DNA from: Tetmemena sp. SeJ-2015
Lineage: Eukaryota > Ciliophora > Spirotrichea > Sporadotrichida > Oxytrichidae
DNA: 64,000 bases
Direction of reading: 5' to 3'
Assembly: GCA_027382625.1 (NCBI GenBank)
Contig: JAJKFJ010022712.1
Coordinates: 1-64,000, forward strand
Each line of letters starts with the position of its first letter. Within the stretch, counting starts at the first letter, position 1. Below the pieces are notes generated by a model, which saw nothing but the letters and a program-made list of their open reading frames with translations, ran no database searches and was not told the DNA's origin. Below, in pieces: positions 1 through 11,895 of this stretch. A program made the position numbers and the translations under genes.

Positions 1-754
1 AACTTAGAAGGGGGCAAATTAAAGGAACCCCCTGCAACCCCCTAACTTCTCATCTGAAAGAATTTTTAAAAGGCGAGGGGGAAATATTTGGCCGTGCACC
101 CCTCAACATTTTTTGCAAAGGGGTTTTTGAGGGGTTGGGGAACGGGAAATTATATGTTTAGGGGTACTAAAAAATCCATACCTTATAAAAGGATTTTTCA
201 AATTGCGGAAGTGGGAGTAAAGAAAAAAAGGGTTTTAGTTCCCCCGGAAATTTATTTTTTTTTAATGAGACTATTAGTTGTAGAAGTAATAGAAGTAGCA
301 TATACATTCAGCCAAAATTTTAAAATCTAAACCAAATCGTTTTTTAAATTAAATCCACTTCCAAAATTTTAATTAAATTTTAATTTTTAATCGGGAAGAC
401 CTAACCTTTGAAAAATTTTAATGTTAATATTTTGGGGTTTTTTTAAAAAAGGGGGAAAATTTTAAACTTCGGGGATCCTTATGGGTGAGGGAGTTTTTTT
501 AAATTGTAAAGAAAAAATTAAATTAAATTTATTTCCCCTAATAAAAGGGATCATATAAAGGCCCCAAAATTTTAAATTTTATAGGAGTTTAAAGATATTT
601 TTTAGTAATTTCGAGTTTAACACATGATTCTAATTATGAATCAAGAAATTAGTTATATACAACTTTTTTTCTCTCTTTTTTATCCTAAAATTTGAGGTTT
701 TATTGCCTACTTCCTTACCTAGTTAAATAATTTACAACAATTTTAAAATTAGTT
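1..754. other. Homopolymer-inflated, low-confidence sequence without recognisable genes
   Basis: The first ~600 bases consist of runs of G, C, A and T of unusual length (for example TTTTGGGGTTTTTTT near 428) and no reading frame here resembles the neighbouring gene family, whose N-terminal segment would be expected in or before this stretch. The style is the same as 31585-31745 next to the poly-T/poly-A tract. I infer poor consensus quality rather than biology. Confidence 0.5.
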
Positions 755-3700
755 AGACAAGTCAATAAATCAACAGCAATTCTCCATAAACAATACCTTT
801 ATTTTTACCTATTACATCATACTTTAACTTAAATAAAATTTATATACTTCTTATAATCAAGGATGTTTACTAAGACACAAGCGAGAAATTTATTTTTTAA
901 GATTGTGTTTGGACTGAATGAATTCGATTTTGCGGTATAGTTAATTTATAGAGGAGACAATCACATTTATTATTTTGTTATTTTATATTGCTCATTCATT
1001 AATTTAGAATGAGACGATTGCAGCCACCAATCTTCAAACTTACTTTACTCTCCAATTTAACATTATAGAATTTAAATTAGAAAATTAATTTATAGACTAC
1101 CATTCACAAATTAAAATAAACCATTCGGAAGGAGAACTCCCTCATTAAGTGGACTTGAAATATGTTCCTATTAGCAGATAAAAAATAATAATTTTTAATT
1201 AAATTTTATTTAGATGCACAGAAGAGACTAAAATATAATTAATATATTAAACATTTATTGTTCGATTTTTGAAATTGCAAAAACTACATTAAGAATATTG
1301 TTAGTAATGTATAGAGATAGAAAATTAATTATAAATTTTATTATTAAACTTACTTATATATAACTGCAAGTCTTAATACAAAAAAGTGTTTAATTAGCAA
1401 AATTTTAATTTAAGACATTTATAATATTAACTTCCATCACATTACAAATCTTAGCAATAATTAATTTTATCTTGTATAGTCTAACATCCACTTATGAAAT
1501 TTTTATCTAAATAAATTTGGCTCACGCACCACCCTCATCGTACACTAAACCAAATAAACAAAGTAAAGTAAGGATTTAAAATATTTTTACAAAGTTTTGC
1601 ATCGAACCAATTTATACAAAATAATTGTCTTAATTATTATTTTATTGAACTTCTTCTTACAAGTTTCTTGAAATAATTTTATTTTAACCCTAGACTTGTT
1701 GGTTTTGATTGGCCCTGGAATTATTAAAATTTAAGATTAATGAGTCGGGGTGGACCCATCGTAGCATAATGAATAAAAAAATCTCTAAATTTAAATTTAT
1801 AATATGTTGTTTATTGAAAATCTTACTATTTAAATTTTGGTTTCTAATCACTTTTGGAATTTTTCCTATCTGTTCTATATTAATGAATGACATTACCCTT
1901 GGGGTAATTATATATTCCTTGAATCCTTAATCGTTAACTAATAAACAGTTGATTATATTTCTCCAATCCTAAAAATCTAATGATTAATGTATAATATTAA
2001 AGAAAGAGAGGTTTATGGGGCTCTCAGCAGATAACATTTCGACGTGGTGGTGTCCTCAAATATAAAATGTGACTCTCTAGGGGACTATTTCGAGCCCTGT
2101 CAGGAAATTCTTTTTGTTTCAAATGACCTACTGCAACCCCATACTGCTAAATCTTAATTTAAAAATAGGTTCCATCTAAAACAATTTAATTTCCCTGGAG
2201 AATCTTGCAGAACAAAAGCTGAGTCTGATGCTCTACTTCCATAGATGACTTTACTTGTTAGCTAGATGACTCAGTATTTTATAATTTATATTTCGAATCT
2301 GCTTCTTTTAGTGGCCCCATTAAGTACTTTATTTTTAAAATTAATTACTTTGTCAAATCCTATTCCTTATATTTGGGTACAGATACTAAAATTGCATTCT
2401 ACAAAATTCAAAAGCAAGTTGCCTTCCTGAGAGATTCTTGGCTTTATCAAATTAATGCTTAACTTAAAAATTTAAGGTATCTTTATTCGGGTTATGATAA
2501 TCAAAACCTCACTTATACAACTATCCTTATTTTATAATTTGGTATTTTTGACTATGGAATTTGACTACAGTGATACAAGGGCAAGATTCGATTCTACATT
2601 ATTCAACATCTATTAATATTTAAACTATTCTAACAATCAGGGTGGTAGTCAAAAATAATCAAGAATCAGTTAAAAATAAATGCGAAGCTTAATTATAAGA
2701 GTAGGCAAATTAATTGCAGTTATTTATCTGACTTTCTGACTATAGGGAAGATACAAATAGATGATTGCATAAATACACTTAGAAATACAAAAGTAATTTA
2801 TATTGAAATTGTAGCTGATTAAAAACTAAATTAATTAATTAATAAATGAATTAATGATAATGGGTTTTGAAACCTAGGAGGTGAATCCGCATTTTCAATT
2901 CTTGACAAGATTTGGAACACTAATACTTTTTGGTAAATCTAAATCCATAAAATCTGGTCTCCCGAACTGTTAGCAAAGCTAAGATAGTATTCTTGATAAA
3001 GTTAAACATTAGACAATATTAAGAAAGAAAATGGTCAAGAAATGAGTGTACTAAAACTGAAAATGGAGAACTAAGTAGACATATAAACATCTGCATGAAT
3101 TTATAAAGGACTCAAAATTTGAATAAAAAGTCTGGAAATGACTTTTTCTACTACATAAATAAGAGTCGGTATGCTTCTGTATGTTTCAATAGATGTATTT
3201 CTAAGTGTATTTATGCAATCATCTATTTGTATCTTCCCTATAATAGAAAGATTATACAGTATTGGTTCTGACTTTCTGACTATTAGAAATAAATAGAGTA
3301 GGACCTCCACCAATTGAACTTACCTGCTATTCACTTCAAACTTTGCCATCCTGCTTCCGCCGCTTCTTCCACCATCACCGAGGCGATATCACATTCCCCG
3401 ATGCATACCTTGAGAGAGATCGGTGTCCGAGGAATAGAGGTAGCAGAGCGATCTGATGATCTTCAGCCTGTCAGGGTTCGAAACCCGCAGGAGAGTCCTC
3501 TTTTGTAGAGATCAAGTGCTGTTGCGTCCTCTCGGACTTGTTCGCGCAAGGATCGCTTCCTCCTAGTGCTGGCCAAGGAGGGATAAGCTGCATGTTAGAT
3601 TGTTGGTTAGTGGTGAGATACTTCAGAGTTGTCTGATGGTTGGCAGTCAGGAAGGGTATAGCAGTTTTGAGATGGACTCCGGCTTGTCTCGCATGCTATT

Positions 3701-6320
3701 TAAGTTTTACTAATCGGTCTTTATTTATCGAGCTAACTTATATAAATCACTTTTTTTTATAAATTGATCAGGCTATTCCAGAAACTCCATTAAACTTACA
3801 CTTGGTCAGATAGTCAGATCCGGATCGTCATTAATCTTTTAAATGGTCAGAAAGTCAGAAGAGATTTAATCTGAAATTATATTCATTTTAGCTAGTTTAT
3901 AATTGATTCTCACTCATTTTAATTAATATTTATTTTTGACTACCACCCTGATTGTTAGAATAATAAATATTGAAAAATCTTAAGATTTATTTAATAAACG
4001 ATTAACTAAATTTAATCTATATGTACTAGAGTGAAGCAGTTTCTACAACTACCCGCACCAACTTTAACTTGCTAGATGCACTCTCAGTAACTGGTGGCTT
4101 TTCCTCCATCATCACTCTTTTCTTCGCCTTCCTATCTGTCCGCATCTAGAGGAATCTTTAAACTTTATGAGATGAAGTTTACTAGCTTCAATTTCATTCA
4201 AAACCAAAGAGATAAAAAAAATTGGAATTAGTTATGTGTGATTAAATTATTCATAAAAACTTAAAATCATAAAAATAAGAGGATTAATAAATATTTTAAA
4301 AAAATTAGATCATGACCGTTCCTATTATAGTTTAAATATTAATCTAAAGTATGAATGAAGTCATCCTTCTTTGTTGTAAAAACTAGTTCTCAACGTCAAT
4401 TCCATAGCAAAAATGATGAGTATACCACACTATACTCCCTCATTAGAAGAAAAAAGTTTAAATTAAGAGGAGAAAGTAAAGAATGATGCTGTTCCTCGTC
4501 TAACTTTTAATTTTCCAAAATTAAAATCAATTAGTTTATTGATCTAAACACTCTTCGCAACTAAGAGCACTTAAGCTTAGAGTAAATGTTAAATATCTTA
4601 CTAAATAATTTTGTTATCTCAAGATCTCTTAGCAGTAGCAATACTAAAGTTGCTGCAACTTAATTAGTAGCAGTTCAATCGCGTTGCAATGAAATTAGTA
4701 GCAGCTATTTTTAAGCCTTTCGTGACGTCGACATTACTAACATGGTTGCCAACGGAATTAGTAGCACTACTAACTGCGTTTTGAACTAATTCGTAGCAAA
4801 ATCAAGCAGAATAAGAGATAAATATGGAGCTATCTAATAATAAATAAGAAAGATGAAGAACATCAATAACTGACATGGAATCCGATTTTTGTTCAACATA
4901 GAATTTCACTTTCCAATGTTAGTATTGTCTTTTGTGAACAATTTATTATTGTGAGAATGAACATAGTTGAGGAAGGAGCGATTTCAAAAGAAGTATTATA
5001 TCAATAGTAATAAGAAGGCTGTTAGTAGAGCCTTCAAAAGGAATATACTGCTTGTCAATGAATATTTTAAGGTAAGAGCATCAGGATTCTTTCCCCAAAG
5101 ATATTTGAGGAACTACAATAGAGGGATGACGCAGAAGTAAAAAAAGTAAAAGTAAAAGTAAAAAGTAAAAATTTTAGGAATGCAAATAATAATTAATTTC
5201 CAATCTCAGCACTTATTACAGTACTAGATCAGAAACCGTACTTATTATCCTATGTAAGATGACGCAGAAATTATTATGGATTACTGTAAGCTTGATATTT
5301 GCAACTCATTAAAACGAAATTATTAACTGTTCTTACTCACTCTTTTATTTATGCCAAATATTAAAGCTTTCAATCTTTCTATTTAAAAAACTTTATCTTT
5401 AAATTAATTATTAACTAAATTTAATAAAATGCAAACTTCATTTAACTTTTAATTTTCTCTCTCACTCTCTTTCTCTTTCTCTCTCTATGATTCTCAGAAT
5501 AATAAAGAAAATAATTATACAACGATAAAATTCTCACTTTCTTACTTACTTTATTTTGATGCATTTTTGGGTTTTATTTATTAAGATTTACTTTCTTAAA
5601 ATGTTAAAAAGACTGTTCGTGTGCCTTGAAGATAGTGGTGATAATATCAAACTTTCTGCATAAAATTTTATATATAATTAGTAAGAATAATATTAACTAA
5701 TAAAAAATTAGTTTAAGATTATTTAATAATATAAATTTAAATGTAAAATATAATAAAATCAAGTGAAGACTCAATAATTTAGCAAGCATAATAAAATTAG
5801 TTCAAGTTCTCAATTATAAACCAAAAATATCGCAAAATAAGATAAGAAAGTTAGAATAATTTGTGTATAATTAATTTCTTTATTAATTGCGATGAATAGA
5901 ATGAAGATAGAAGGGATTAAAACATAAATTAACTGAATATAATTTATATAATTTCTTAATGAAAACAAAATGAAGATGACAGTAAAATTGCGAAAGGATC
6001 CACAAACATCTCACCTGCTTAAGATGCTCGCAGTCTTATTGAATTCAGCAAATAAAAATGATTTTAAGCAGGGTAAGCTCCAAAATGGAAATATCTCTAT
6101 TATTTTTTTCTATTTTATTTTATAGATAATGATGCAGGCAAAGAATGAAATCACAAAAAGGTCCAACAGATTTACATTTTTAGACACCAGAGTGAGTAAT
6201 ACAAGAATTGTTCAAATGCTAAATTTTGACTTCACAAATTAGAGTACTAATTTATAATCAGTAAATCATAATAGTATTGGGAGTAAATGTAATAAAGCAC
6301 TGATCATGCTCAATTTTTGA
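755..6320 (+). CDS. Family member G: two-TM ciliate membrane protein, 5'-truncated germline copy
   Basis: Segments readable with TAA/TAG as Gln, in order: 755-805 (DKSINQQQFSINNT), 853-885 (KDVYQDTSEKF), 903-960 (EFDFAVQLIYRGDN), 2025-2145 (contains WWCPQ and RKFFLFQMTYCNP), 2190-2235 (NFPGESCRTK), 2355-2460 (KIAFYKIQKQVAFLRDSW), 2555-2625 (DTRARFDSTLFNIY), 4040-4155 (second membrane segment, DALSVTGGFSSIITLFF), 5000-5110 (tail, AFKRNILLVNEYFKVRASGF), 5960-6045 and 6145-6320 (C-terminus, TGA 6318-6320). The same segments occur in the same order in members A-E. The N-terminal FG-P-LT segment and first membrane span are not found. A 1.34 kb inverted-repeat element interrupts the IES after the NIY segment. 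Segment boundaries are approximate; function is unknown. Confidence 0.7.
2741..3242. repeat. Nested element with perfect 48 bp inverted repeats
   Basis: Bases 2741-2788 (starting TATAGGGAAGATACAAATAG) are exactly reverse-complemented at 3195-3242. A diverged version of the first 26 bases forms the inverted ends of the element at 61121-61786 (21 of 26 identical), so this is a repeat family and not a chance hairpin. Confidence 0.75.
3425..3500 (+). other. tRNA-like internal promoter boxes (possible SINE), not a complete tRNA
   Basis: GGGTTCGAAACCC at 3474-3486 is a perfect Pol III B-box core, preceded about 35 bases upstream by the A-box-like TAGCAGAGCG and followed by TCCTCTTTT. Only three base pairs of a T stem form and no matching acceptor stem is visible, so I do not call a tRNA gene. 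It may be a tRNA-derived repeat inside the GC-rich core of the surrounding element. Confidence 0.3.
4640..4800. repeat. Degenerate tandem repeat of a GTTGCAA...AATTAGTAGCA unit
   Basis: Three to four imperfect copies of a ~45 bp unit centred on AATTAGTAGCA (near 4660, 4699, 4757 and, degenerate, 4789) lie in the non-coding stretch between the second membrane segment and tail of member G. Confidence 0.5.
5135..5490. repeat. Simple-sequence tracts (AAAAGT)n and (CT)n
   Basis: Short microsatellites (AGTAAAAGTAAA at 5140-5170 and a CTCTCT tract at 5456-5488) in non-coding DNA between tail segments of member G. Confidence 0.6.
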
Positions 6321-6425
6321 AATTTTATATATAAAATTATATCTATCCGAAAGGAGATCAGTTATTCTTGCTTTTAAAAAAAACTAAAGATTGATAATAA
6401 ATTTCTATTAATCCCATACATTGAA

Positions 6426-7821
6426 TCATGCTAAATTTTAACCCTAAACAGGCAATCTAAATACTTCTAGGTAGGTGACCATGACGTCTGTCTCATATTC
6501 TCTGAATTTTATACCTTTAAGTGCTTCCTCTATCTCAGATAACTGAGTGTTAGGTTTCATAGGTTGCTTGATTATTACTTTGTTTACTAACTTTTTCAAA
6601 GGTTCTGATACCTTGTCTATCTTACAATGTCTTGTTGCGAATTATATTGCATCATCTTCACTTTCACACTAGTAGTATTCCTCTGGTTTCATATCGCATT
6701 CAAGTATGATTGCAACTATAGACCAAATGTCCCACTGCACTGAACCGTTGAGCCAAATCTGTCTCTATGGGAAGTAGCCTGCAGTTCCTTGCACCGATGC
6801 TTCCTCAATGTTTTCTCTTCTTACAACTCTGTTGAAGTCTATGACAGTTGCTCTGACTGGTTCAAAGTTTATCATGATGTTCTCTGGGTTGAGATCTCTG
6901 AATCCCAACTCATGCAACTCCATCACTCCTCTAACGAGGTCAGTGAGAATAGCAGTAAGCTAGTACTTTTTGCGCCTCGTGCTGAGAAATTCTCTTAGTG
7001 TGATCTCCCATTTAGGAAGGCGAATGGCGATGTAATCATGATCGATAAGCACACCAGCAAGATGAAGAACGTACTTCAAGTTTTTGTCCCTCGCTTCTCT
7101 CAACACTGTCAGTTCGTTCGCGAACTCAAGACCTCTCTCTTCCTTCTTTAAAAGGTATTCGTAAGGGAAGATCTTGTAAGCATACTCTTCTTGTATGATG
7201 TTGTCTCTTCGCTTCGCATCAGCAAGGTGGAGGTAATTTTTGAACACACTCCTCCAAAGTTACAACTCTCAACCATGGAGTCTTGCTTTGAGCTAGCTGA
7301 AACTTTACTGACACCATACACTAAGGCTTCTGATTCATGAACTCAATCTTCCTCTTCTTCTCCTCTTGCTTACTCTTTAGTTGAACCTTGTCAAGGTATC
7401 GTGCTTGCCTCTTAGCTGGCACCATCTTTAAAGTTTCTTTATCCTCAATTACGAACTCGGCCATGTGCTTCTTCTCCATGTGTTTCTTGAGGAAAGCAGA
7501 GTGAGAGAATGTCTGCTCACAAGTTGAGCAAGGATAGCGACCGTCCACTTTCTAATGCTTCATATAGATCTTAGGTTTGTCTGAGTGGACTTCCTTGATG
7601 TGCCGCTTGAGGCTCTGAGGATATTCGAACTGTCGTTGACATTACTCGCATTAAAAAAGTTTCTTCTCCTCATTGATCTCTGGAGCAGCAACAAGAATAA
7701 CATCAGGTTCGATATTTTAAACCTTCTCTTTTCTAAGTTTTTGGCATGACAATCTTAAATTCAGAGAGCTCTCAGTTGAGATAGTCCACACAGCATCTCG
7801 GTTGGTGGCTGTTCTGAACAT
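6426..7821 (-). CDS. TBE-type zinc-finger/protein-kinase ORF ("57-kDa"-class), one frameshift
   Basis: Read on the minus strand from ATG at 7821 with TAA/TAG as Gln, this gives about 464 codons to TGA at 6426-6428 without any in-frame TGA, apart from a one-base excess in a five-base run at 7237-7241 (the other copy has four there at 42438-42441). Two C2H2 fingers occur early (C-x2-C-x12-H-x4-H; second finger starts YPCSTCEQTFS). A kinase domain follows: the catalytic loop reads FRDLNPENIM, the DFG position reads IDFN, and GTAGYFP stands in the activation segment. Hypotrich TBE transposons are known to encode a ~57 kDa zinc-finger/kinase protein beside a 42 kDa transposase and a 22 kDa protein. 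No transposase or C4A4 ends are visible here. The glycine of DFG is replaced by Asn, so catalytic competence is uncertain. Confidence 0.8.
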
Positions 7822-8027
7822 TTGTTTAGCTTATGTTTCCTTATTTTATTCTTGTTAGCTTAGCTAGGTTGATTGCCATCTTAAATTAAAATTTTAAATT
7901 ATGAAGAGGGTACAGGAACCTCTTATTATAGGATTAATGCTTTATCGAATTGTTTTTACTCTAAAATTACGACTAATTAAGTAGTTACCCTTCAATTATA
8001 TATGGGCATTTATTCTAAAAGTTTTAA

Positions 8028-8753
8028 ATGGAAGTAATTATTAACTCAGAGATTGAACAACTCGAGACTTACAGCTACAGCTCCTCATAGTCTTAGTCTT
8101 CTGAATCCAGCTTGGTCCCTCCAGATATCTTTATATTAGCATTGCCACTCTTTCATTTGAGAGTAATTATGTAAGACTGCCATACTCGAGAGCTATTCTG
8201 CAATAGACCGGAGTCTAATTTGCAATGGCAATATCACTTTAGCGAGCTCTCCTGGGAGTCCTAGTAAAGCAGGAGTGAAGTCTTATATTATACAATGATA
8301 ATTCAAAGTCTGCAAGATTCTGAAAACATTACTCACTTGGTATTGGTTGCACGAGCTATTAACTCATTTGAAAGCAGCAGAATCGCAGAAGGATATCATT
8401 TACATGAGGAGATTAGAAGAACAATGCAAACCATTCTCACTTGGTAAGTTTATGATATTACTTTAGTGAATTCCAAGGTGCAAATTTGCGGGTCGATGGT
8501 GCCAATTGGAGTTGCTAGAATTTTTCAAAAAATTTCTGAGCTAGTTCTCAACTCATACCATTCTTCAATTGCAAGCTTAATTAAAGTTGCATATATACAT
8601 TTAAGAGCTGAGTAGAGCAAGCAAATGAAACAGGATCGACTGAAAAGTAAACGATACATCACCTTCAGAATACTTTGTTAAAGCATGAGCAACAAGAATC
8701 CCACACTAGTGTAGAAAATAATAATTAAAGCACTACAGCCAGTTAATAGATGA
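8028..8753 (+). CDS. Uninterrupted 241-codon ORF, unknown function
   Basis: With TAA/TAG as Gln the frame is open from ATG 8028 to TGA 8751-8753. The N-terminus is rich in Ser/Gln/Glu (SYSSSQSQSSESS). The C-terminal 110 residues look helical and globular, with Ile/Leu spacing (for example LVLVARAINSFESSRIAEGY and IGVARIFQKISELVL), and the protein ends in LQPVNR. It lies head-to-head with the TBE zinc-finger/kinase ORF (about 200 bases between starts), so it may belong to the same element or be a host gene. No family recognised. A chance open frame of this length is unlikely but not impossible with only one stop codon. Confidence 0.5.
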
Positions 8754-9445
8754 AATAGGCTTCCTACTTTTTATTTTCTGATTGATTGTCCTCAAATAGT
8801 AAATTAAGCTATCACTCAATTACAGTAAGGGCAAATATTTTACAGTTATTTTAGAGAAAAATAATTCACGATAAAGCATTAATATTATCCTTTTATGTAT
8901 GCTGTTGTCTAGGTACAATTCACTCACGGGGACAGTAGAGTGCAAAGGATGCTGTCACTTATTGATGTTCTTCTTCCTTCGCATGATTTAAAGTGTTAAT
9001 TGAGATATTAATTATTCAAAACTTATTTTATCTTTTTATCAAAATATAAGTTTTTAATCTAACTCAAACATCTAAGCATAGTTTGTAAATGATTATTCAA
9101 AATATATATTTGCAAATTAAATCCAGAGAAAATATACATTTATATTTAATAAATTGCATTATGTATCTATATATTTACAGTAGAAATAGTATATAAATTT
9201 TTTTCTAAAATAACTTTGAATAAATTGATGTCTAGTATGAGGGCGGAGAATAAGAGGTATTGAAGTAAAGTAAATTATTGATTCAAAATTTTAAGATTAA
9301 TAATTTTTAAAAGTTTAGAACTAAAGAAATGATTGTGATAAAAAGGCATAGGTTGTAACTTGAACTCTAAAGAAAAAAGCTAAAGTATATTCTGATATCA
9401 ACCTCTTCAAAGTTGAGGTGCTCGGCATTATAAATATAATACAGC

Positions 9446-10042
9446 TCATTTTTAAAAATAAAATACAAGATTTAATTTTTAAAGCAATATATTTAAATAT
9501 GACTCATGTATAATTTAAAATGCACTTCCAAAAATATCATTTGGGATTTTTATATTAAATAATTTGATTTGTATAAAGGTTTTTTATAATTTCATATTTC
9601 TTATTGCAAATATCAGGGTGAATAACATAAAAAATTAAGCAGAGATCAACACAAGAGTTAAAATATTGCCTGTCCTTCTAGCAAATTCTGGACCTCTCTG
9701 ATCTTTCTCTGTCCCTGCCATACTAAGAAACTCGATAAGCTCTTCCTTGTTAAAGGAGCTATTTCTGTTAATCTATTAGAGAAATATTTCATCATCTTTC
9801 ATAGCAGACATTTCTGAAATAGTCCTCTAACTTGAGAGCATTCGGATGATATTATACGGTCTGCACAGATTTTTAATAAACTTCTTAGCTTCCTTTTGTA
9901 AAGCTTGGGCTAGCGTAGACTAGCCTCTCCTCTGCTACCTAAAAGTTAGTACTATAAGCGCCCCTCCTTCTTCATAAGTATTGATAAAATCTTCTTTATA
10001 TTATTTTTCTTCATAATAAATTTTTACAATTATATGAGTCAT
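9446..10042 (-). CDS. 198-codon ORF with a possible degenerate EF-hand, unknown function
   Basis: Minus-strand frame from ATG at 10042 (MTHIIVKIYYEEK) to TGA at 9446-9448, open with TAA/TAG as Gln. Residues ~20-115 look like genuine protein (GGALIVLTFRQQRRGQ, KFIKNLCRPYNIIRML). NRNSSFNKEELIEFLSM resembles the loop and exiting helix of an EF-hand, without a complete set of calcium ligands. The last ~60 codons are AT-rich and may be IES or intron read-through, so the true C-terminus is probably near 9650. Predicted size (~23 kDa) and position near the zinc-finger/kinase gene would suit the TBE 22 kDa ORF, but I see no direct homology evidence. Confidence 0.35.
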
Positions 10043-10397
10043 TTTTCTTCATCAGAACTTAATGCTCCTTTAATTCAATTCAGGCTCTGTAAATTGGCTT
10101 AAGACAAAAAAAATAAGTGTAAAAGATAAGATTGTATCCAGTAATGCAAAATTGGGGCAGACATCATTATATTAATTTTTTGCTTGCAGTAATCTTTTGC
10201 TAAGTTTGTTGAAAAGCTAAAGATAAGCTTATCTACTTAAAAATATTCCTGCTAAACCAACTCCTTGAATGATTAAGATAATTAGCTGGTAAACACTTTC
10301 TGATTGTCAAATTTCTTTTTGAGAGCTATCTCTATCCTCTTCTCTCCTTCAGAAGTAGAAAAAGAGGAGAGCAGGGATACTATTCAATGTAATTATC

Positions 10398-11365
10398 ATG
10401 GACCCACCCTAGTGCAAGGACTGGTTTAAGGTCCGATATCGATCTATGAGGGATAAGCGAATTCATTCAATCCCTTTGCAAAATTCAGACAAGGGCTGAA
10501 AATTTCTTTGAGTAGAAAATTGAAAGTTCTATGAAGAAATTGGCATGCTAAAAAGTGGGGCAATAAGATAAAGGAAGAAAATGCATGGGAAAAGACGAAA
10601 ACTGAATGGGATGACTTAAAAGAATAGGAAGAATATGTAATAATAGCAAGTAAACTTGTCTAGTCGGCTTCAATAACACCAACAAGACTTTGAGGGAATA
10701 ACCAAGCTTCGGGTATTCTAAAACACGAATAAGGAGACAGAAGAGGAGCTCTAAAACACCAGAGGCAATATTTGTATGAAAGATAAAACTTGTCCCAGTC
10801 ATTGATTCTCAGAGGTACTTAAAGTAGGTAAGCGATTGAAAGTTGCAGTACTTTTCAATTCATAGTGTTCAATATAGCTCCCTATCAAAGAGATCTTCTC
10901 ATTTGTGAAGCTCCAGCTTCGCTCAAGCAGAATAGTAAGATTTAATAGGTCCTTACTCTATAAAGAGAATCTAATCTCAAATGTGACCTAGTTGGTGTAA
11001 AGAATGAATGCAAGTGATGTCAGGGTGCTAAGTGTCAAATATGGCTGGTGACAATCAGCTTCTGATTAAAGTGAAAAGATGCTAAAGTCGAAATTAGATG
11101 CAATTACTTTCGAAATCAGCAATTATATTTTGCAATTGACTATGTTCTACTTAAATTATCTATCTATCTATATTTAACGTACAGGTCTGTTGTATTTAAG
11201 CAAGATAAGTCTAATTCTAGCTTTCAGCAATTGATTTCTGCAAACATTACTTTATTTAAGCAATCTTACTCTAAAATTAAAAGCAGAGGGTCTGATTTTC
11301 AACCAAAGAGGTCCAGAGCTAACTTGAAGAACTGTGAAGATTTTAATCCTTGCACTGATCTCTGA
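10398..11365 (+). CDS. Probable F-BAR (FCH) domain protein, frame broken by single-base indels
   Basis: Plus-strand fragments read in succession: MDPPQCKDWFKVRYRSMRDK, then EFIQSLCKIQTRAENFFEQK, KKWGNKIKEENAWEKTKTEW, DFEGITKLRVFQNTNKETEE, then a long stretch through LSVKYGW, and a C-terminus ending NPCTDL with TGA at 11363-11365. The pattern RA..FE..Y/K...KKLA.KW followed by a Trp-containing helix is typical of F-BAR membrane-curvature domains. Frame changes occur near 10440, 10545, 10680 and an in-frame TGA at ~10801. Some fall in homopolymers, so sequence error, tiny IESs or decay are all possible. An IES likely sits near 11155-11175. Confidence 0.55.
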
Positions 11366-11554
11366 TTAATTTAATTTTACCGCACCCCTGATTTATGCAA
11401 TATTGTCTCTTCAATAATCCGATGTCTAAAAGGCCCCTAAATTAAATTGAAAATTACTTTTTAAAAACAGGAAGGAATTTAGGAATGAATCAGAATTAAA
11501 GAGTAATCCCAAAAGGCAAAAATAAAGCAATATAATAGCAGGTGTAACCGCGCA

Positions 11555-11895
11555 GAATATGTCGTGCCAGCTCATGACGTCAATTTAATCAGTGATAGCA
11601 TAATCATGCACTAACTTACTGAGTTCCCTTGAGGATTTCTACCGCAAGCATTGATCCTTGTTAGGGTCCCATAACTTCTTCACTGGGAAGTCACTAATCT
11701 TGGGCCAACGGGCTATAACTTGGGCTGTACTACAGTTCTTGCACTGCTTTGGGGTTCGCCACACGCTCCTCTATTAAAAACACAACACAACTTGCCACTG
11801 ATTACTTAATTAGATCGCCTCCAGGGGATAAACTAATTTACCAAAGGCATTGAGTAATTTCCTGCTATCTCTTTTCCCTAGCCAAGCTGACTTGG
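11555..11895 (-). repeat. GC-rich dispersed repeat, copy 1 (inverted relative to 47.4 kb)
   Basis: The reverse complement of this block aligns with 47300-47640 over ~300 bases with long identical words, for example GGCCCAAGATTAGTGAC and conserved ACCCCAAAG, CCTAACAAGG and CTCAATG landmarks. It is far more GC-rich than its surroundings and has no convincing protein frame. It could be a SINE or structured RNA-derived element; its class is unknown. Confidence 0.65.

Larger units (their letters stand above)
2626..3962. mobile_element. 1.34 kb element with 33 bp terminal inverted repeats, inside an IES of member G
   Basis: The 33 bases at 2626-2658 (containing ACAATCAGGGTGGTAGTC) recur as the reverse complement at 3930-3962. 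The element separates the MDS ending near 2625 from the one starting near 4040, so it occupies an IES and would be eliminated from the macronucleus. Inside are a second perfect inverted repeat (2741-2788 / 3195-3242), three copies of the motif TGACTTTCTGAC or its complement (near 2730, 3270 and 3845), and a GC-rich block (3330-3700). No intact transposase is readable, so it is probably non-autonomous. A TA-type target site (Tc1/mariner-like) is possible but not demonstrated. Confidence 0.75.

Noticed and set aside
88..330. 80-residue open frame at the window start
   Set aside because: It lies in homopolymer-inflated low-quality sequence and resembles no protein.
424..450. G4T-rich word (TTTTGGGG) as a possible telomere repeat
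   Set aside because: Only one imperfect occurrence within low-quality homopolymer sequence; no C4A4/G4T4 array.
1690..1930. Overlapping open frames on both strands
   Set aside because: AT-rich with Ile/Phe/Lys/Asn composition and no counterpart in other family members at this position; probably IES sequence.
10548..10802. 84-residue minus-strand leucine-rich frame
   Set aside because: It is the antisense of the F-BAR coding segments, which explain the region better.
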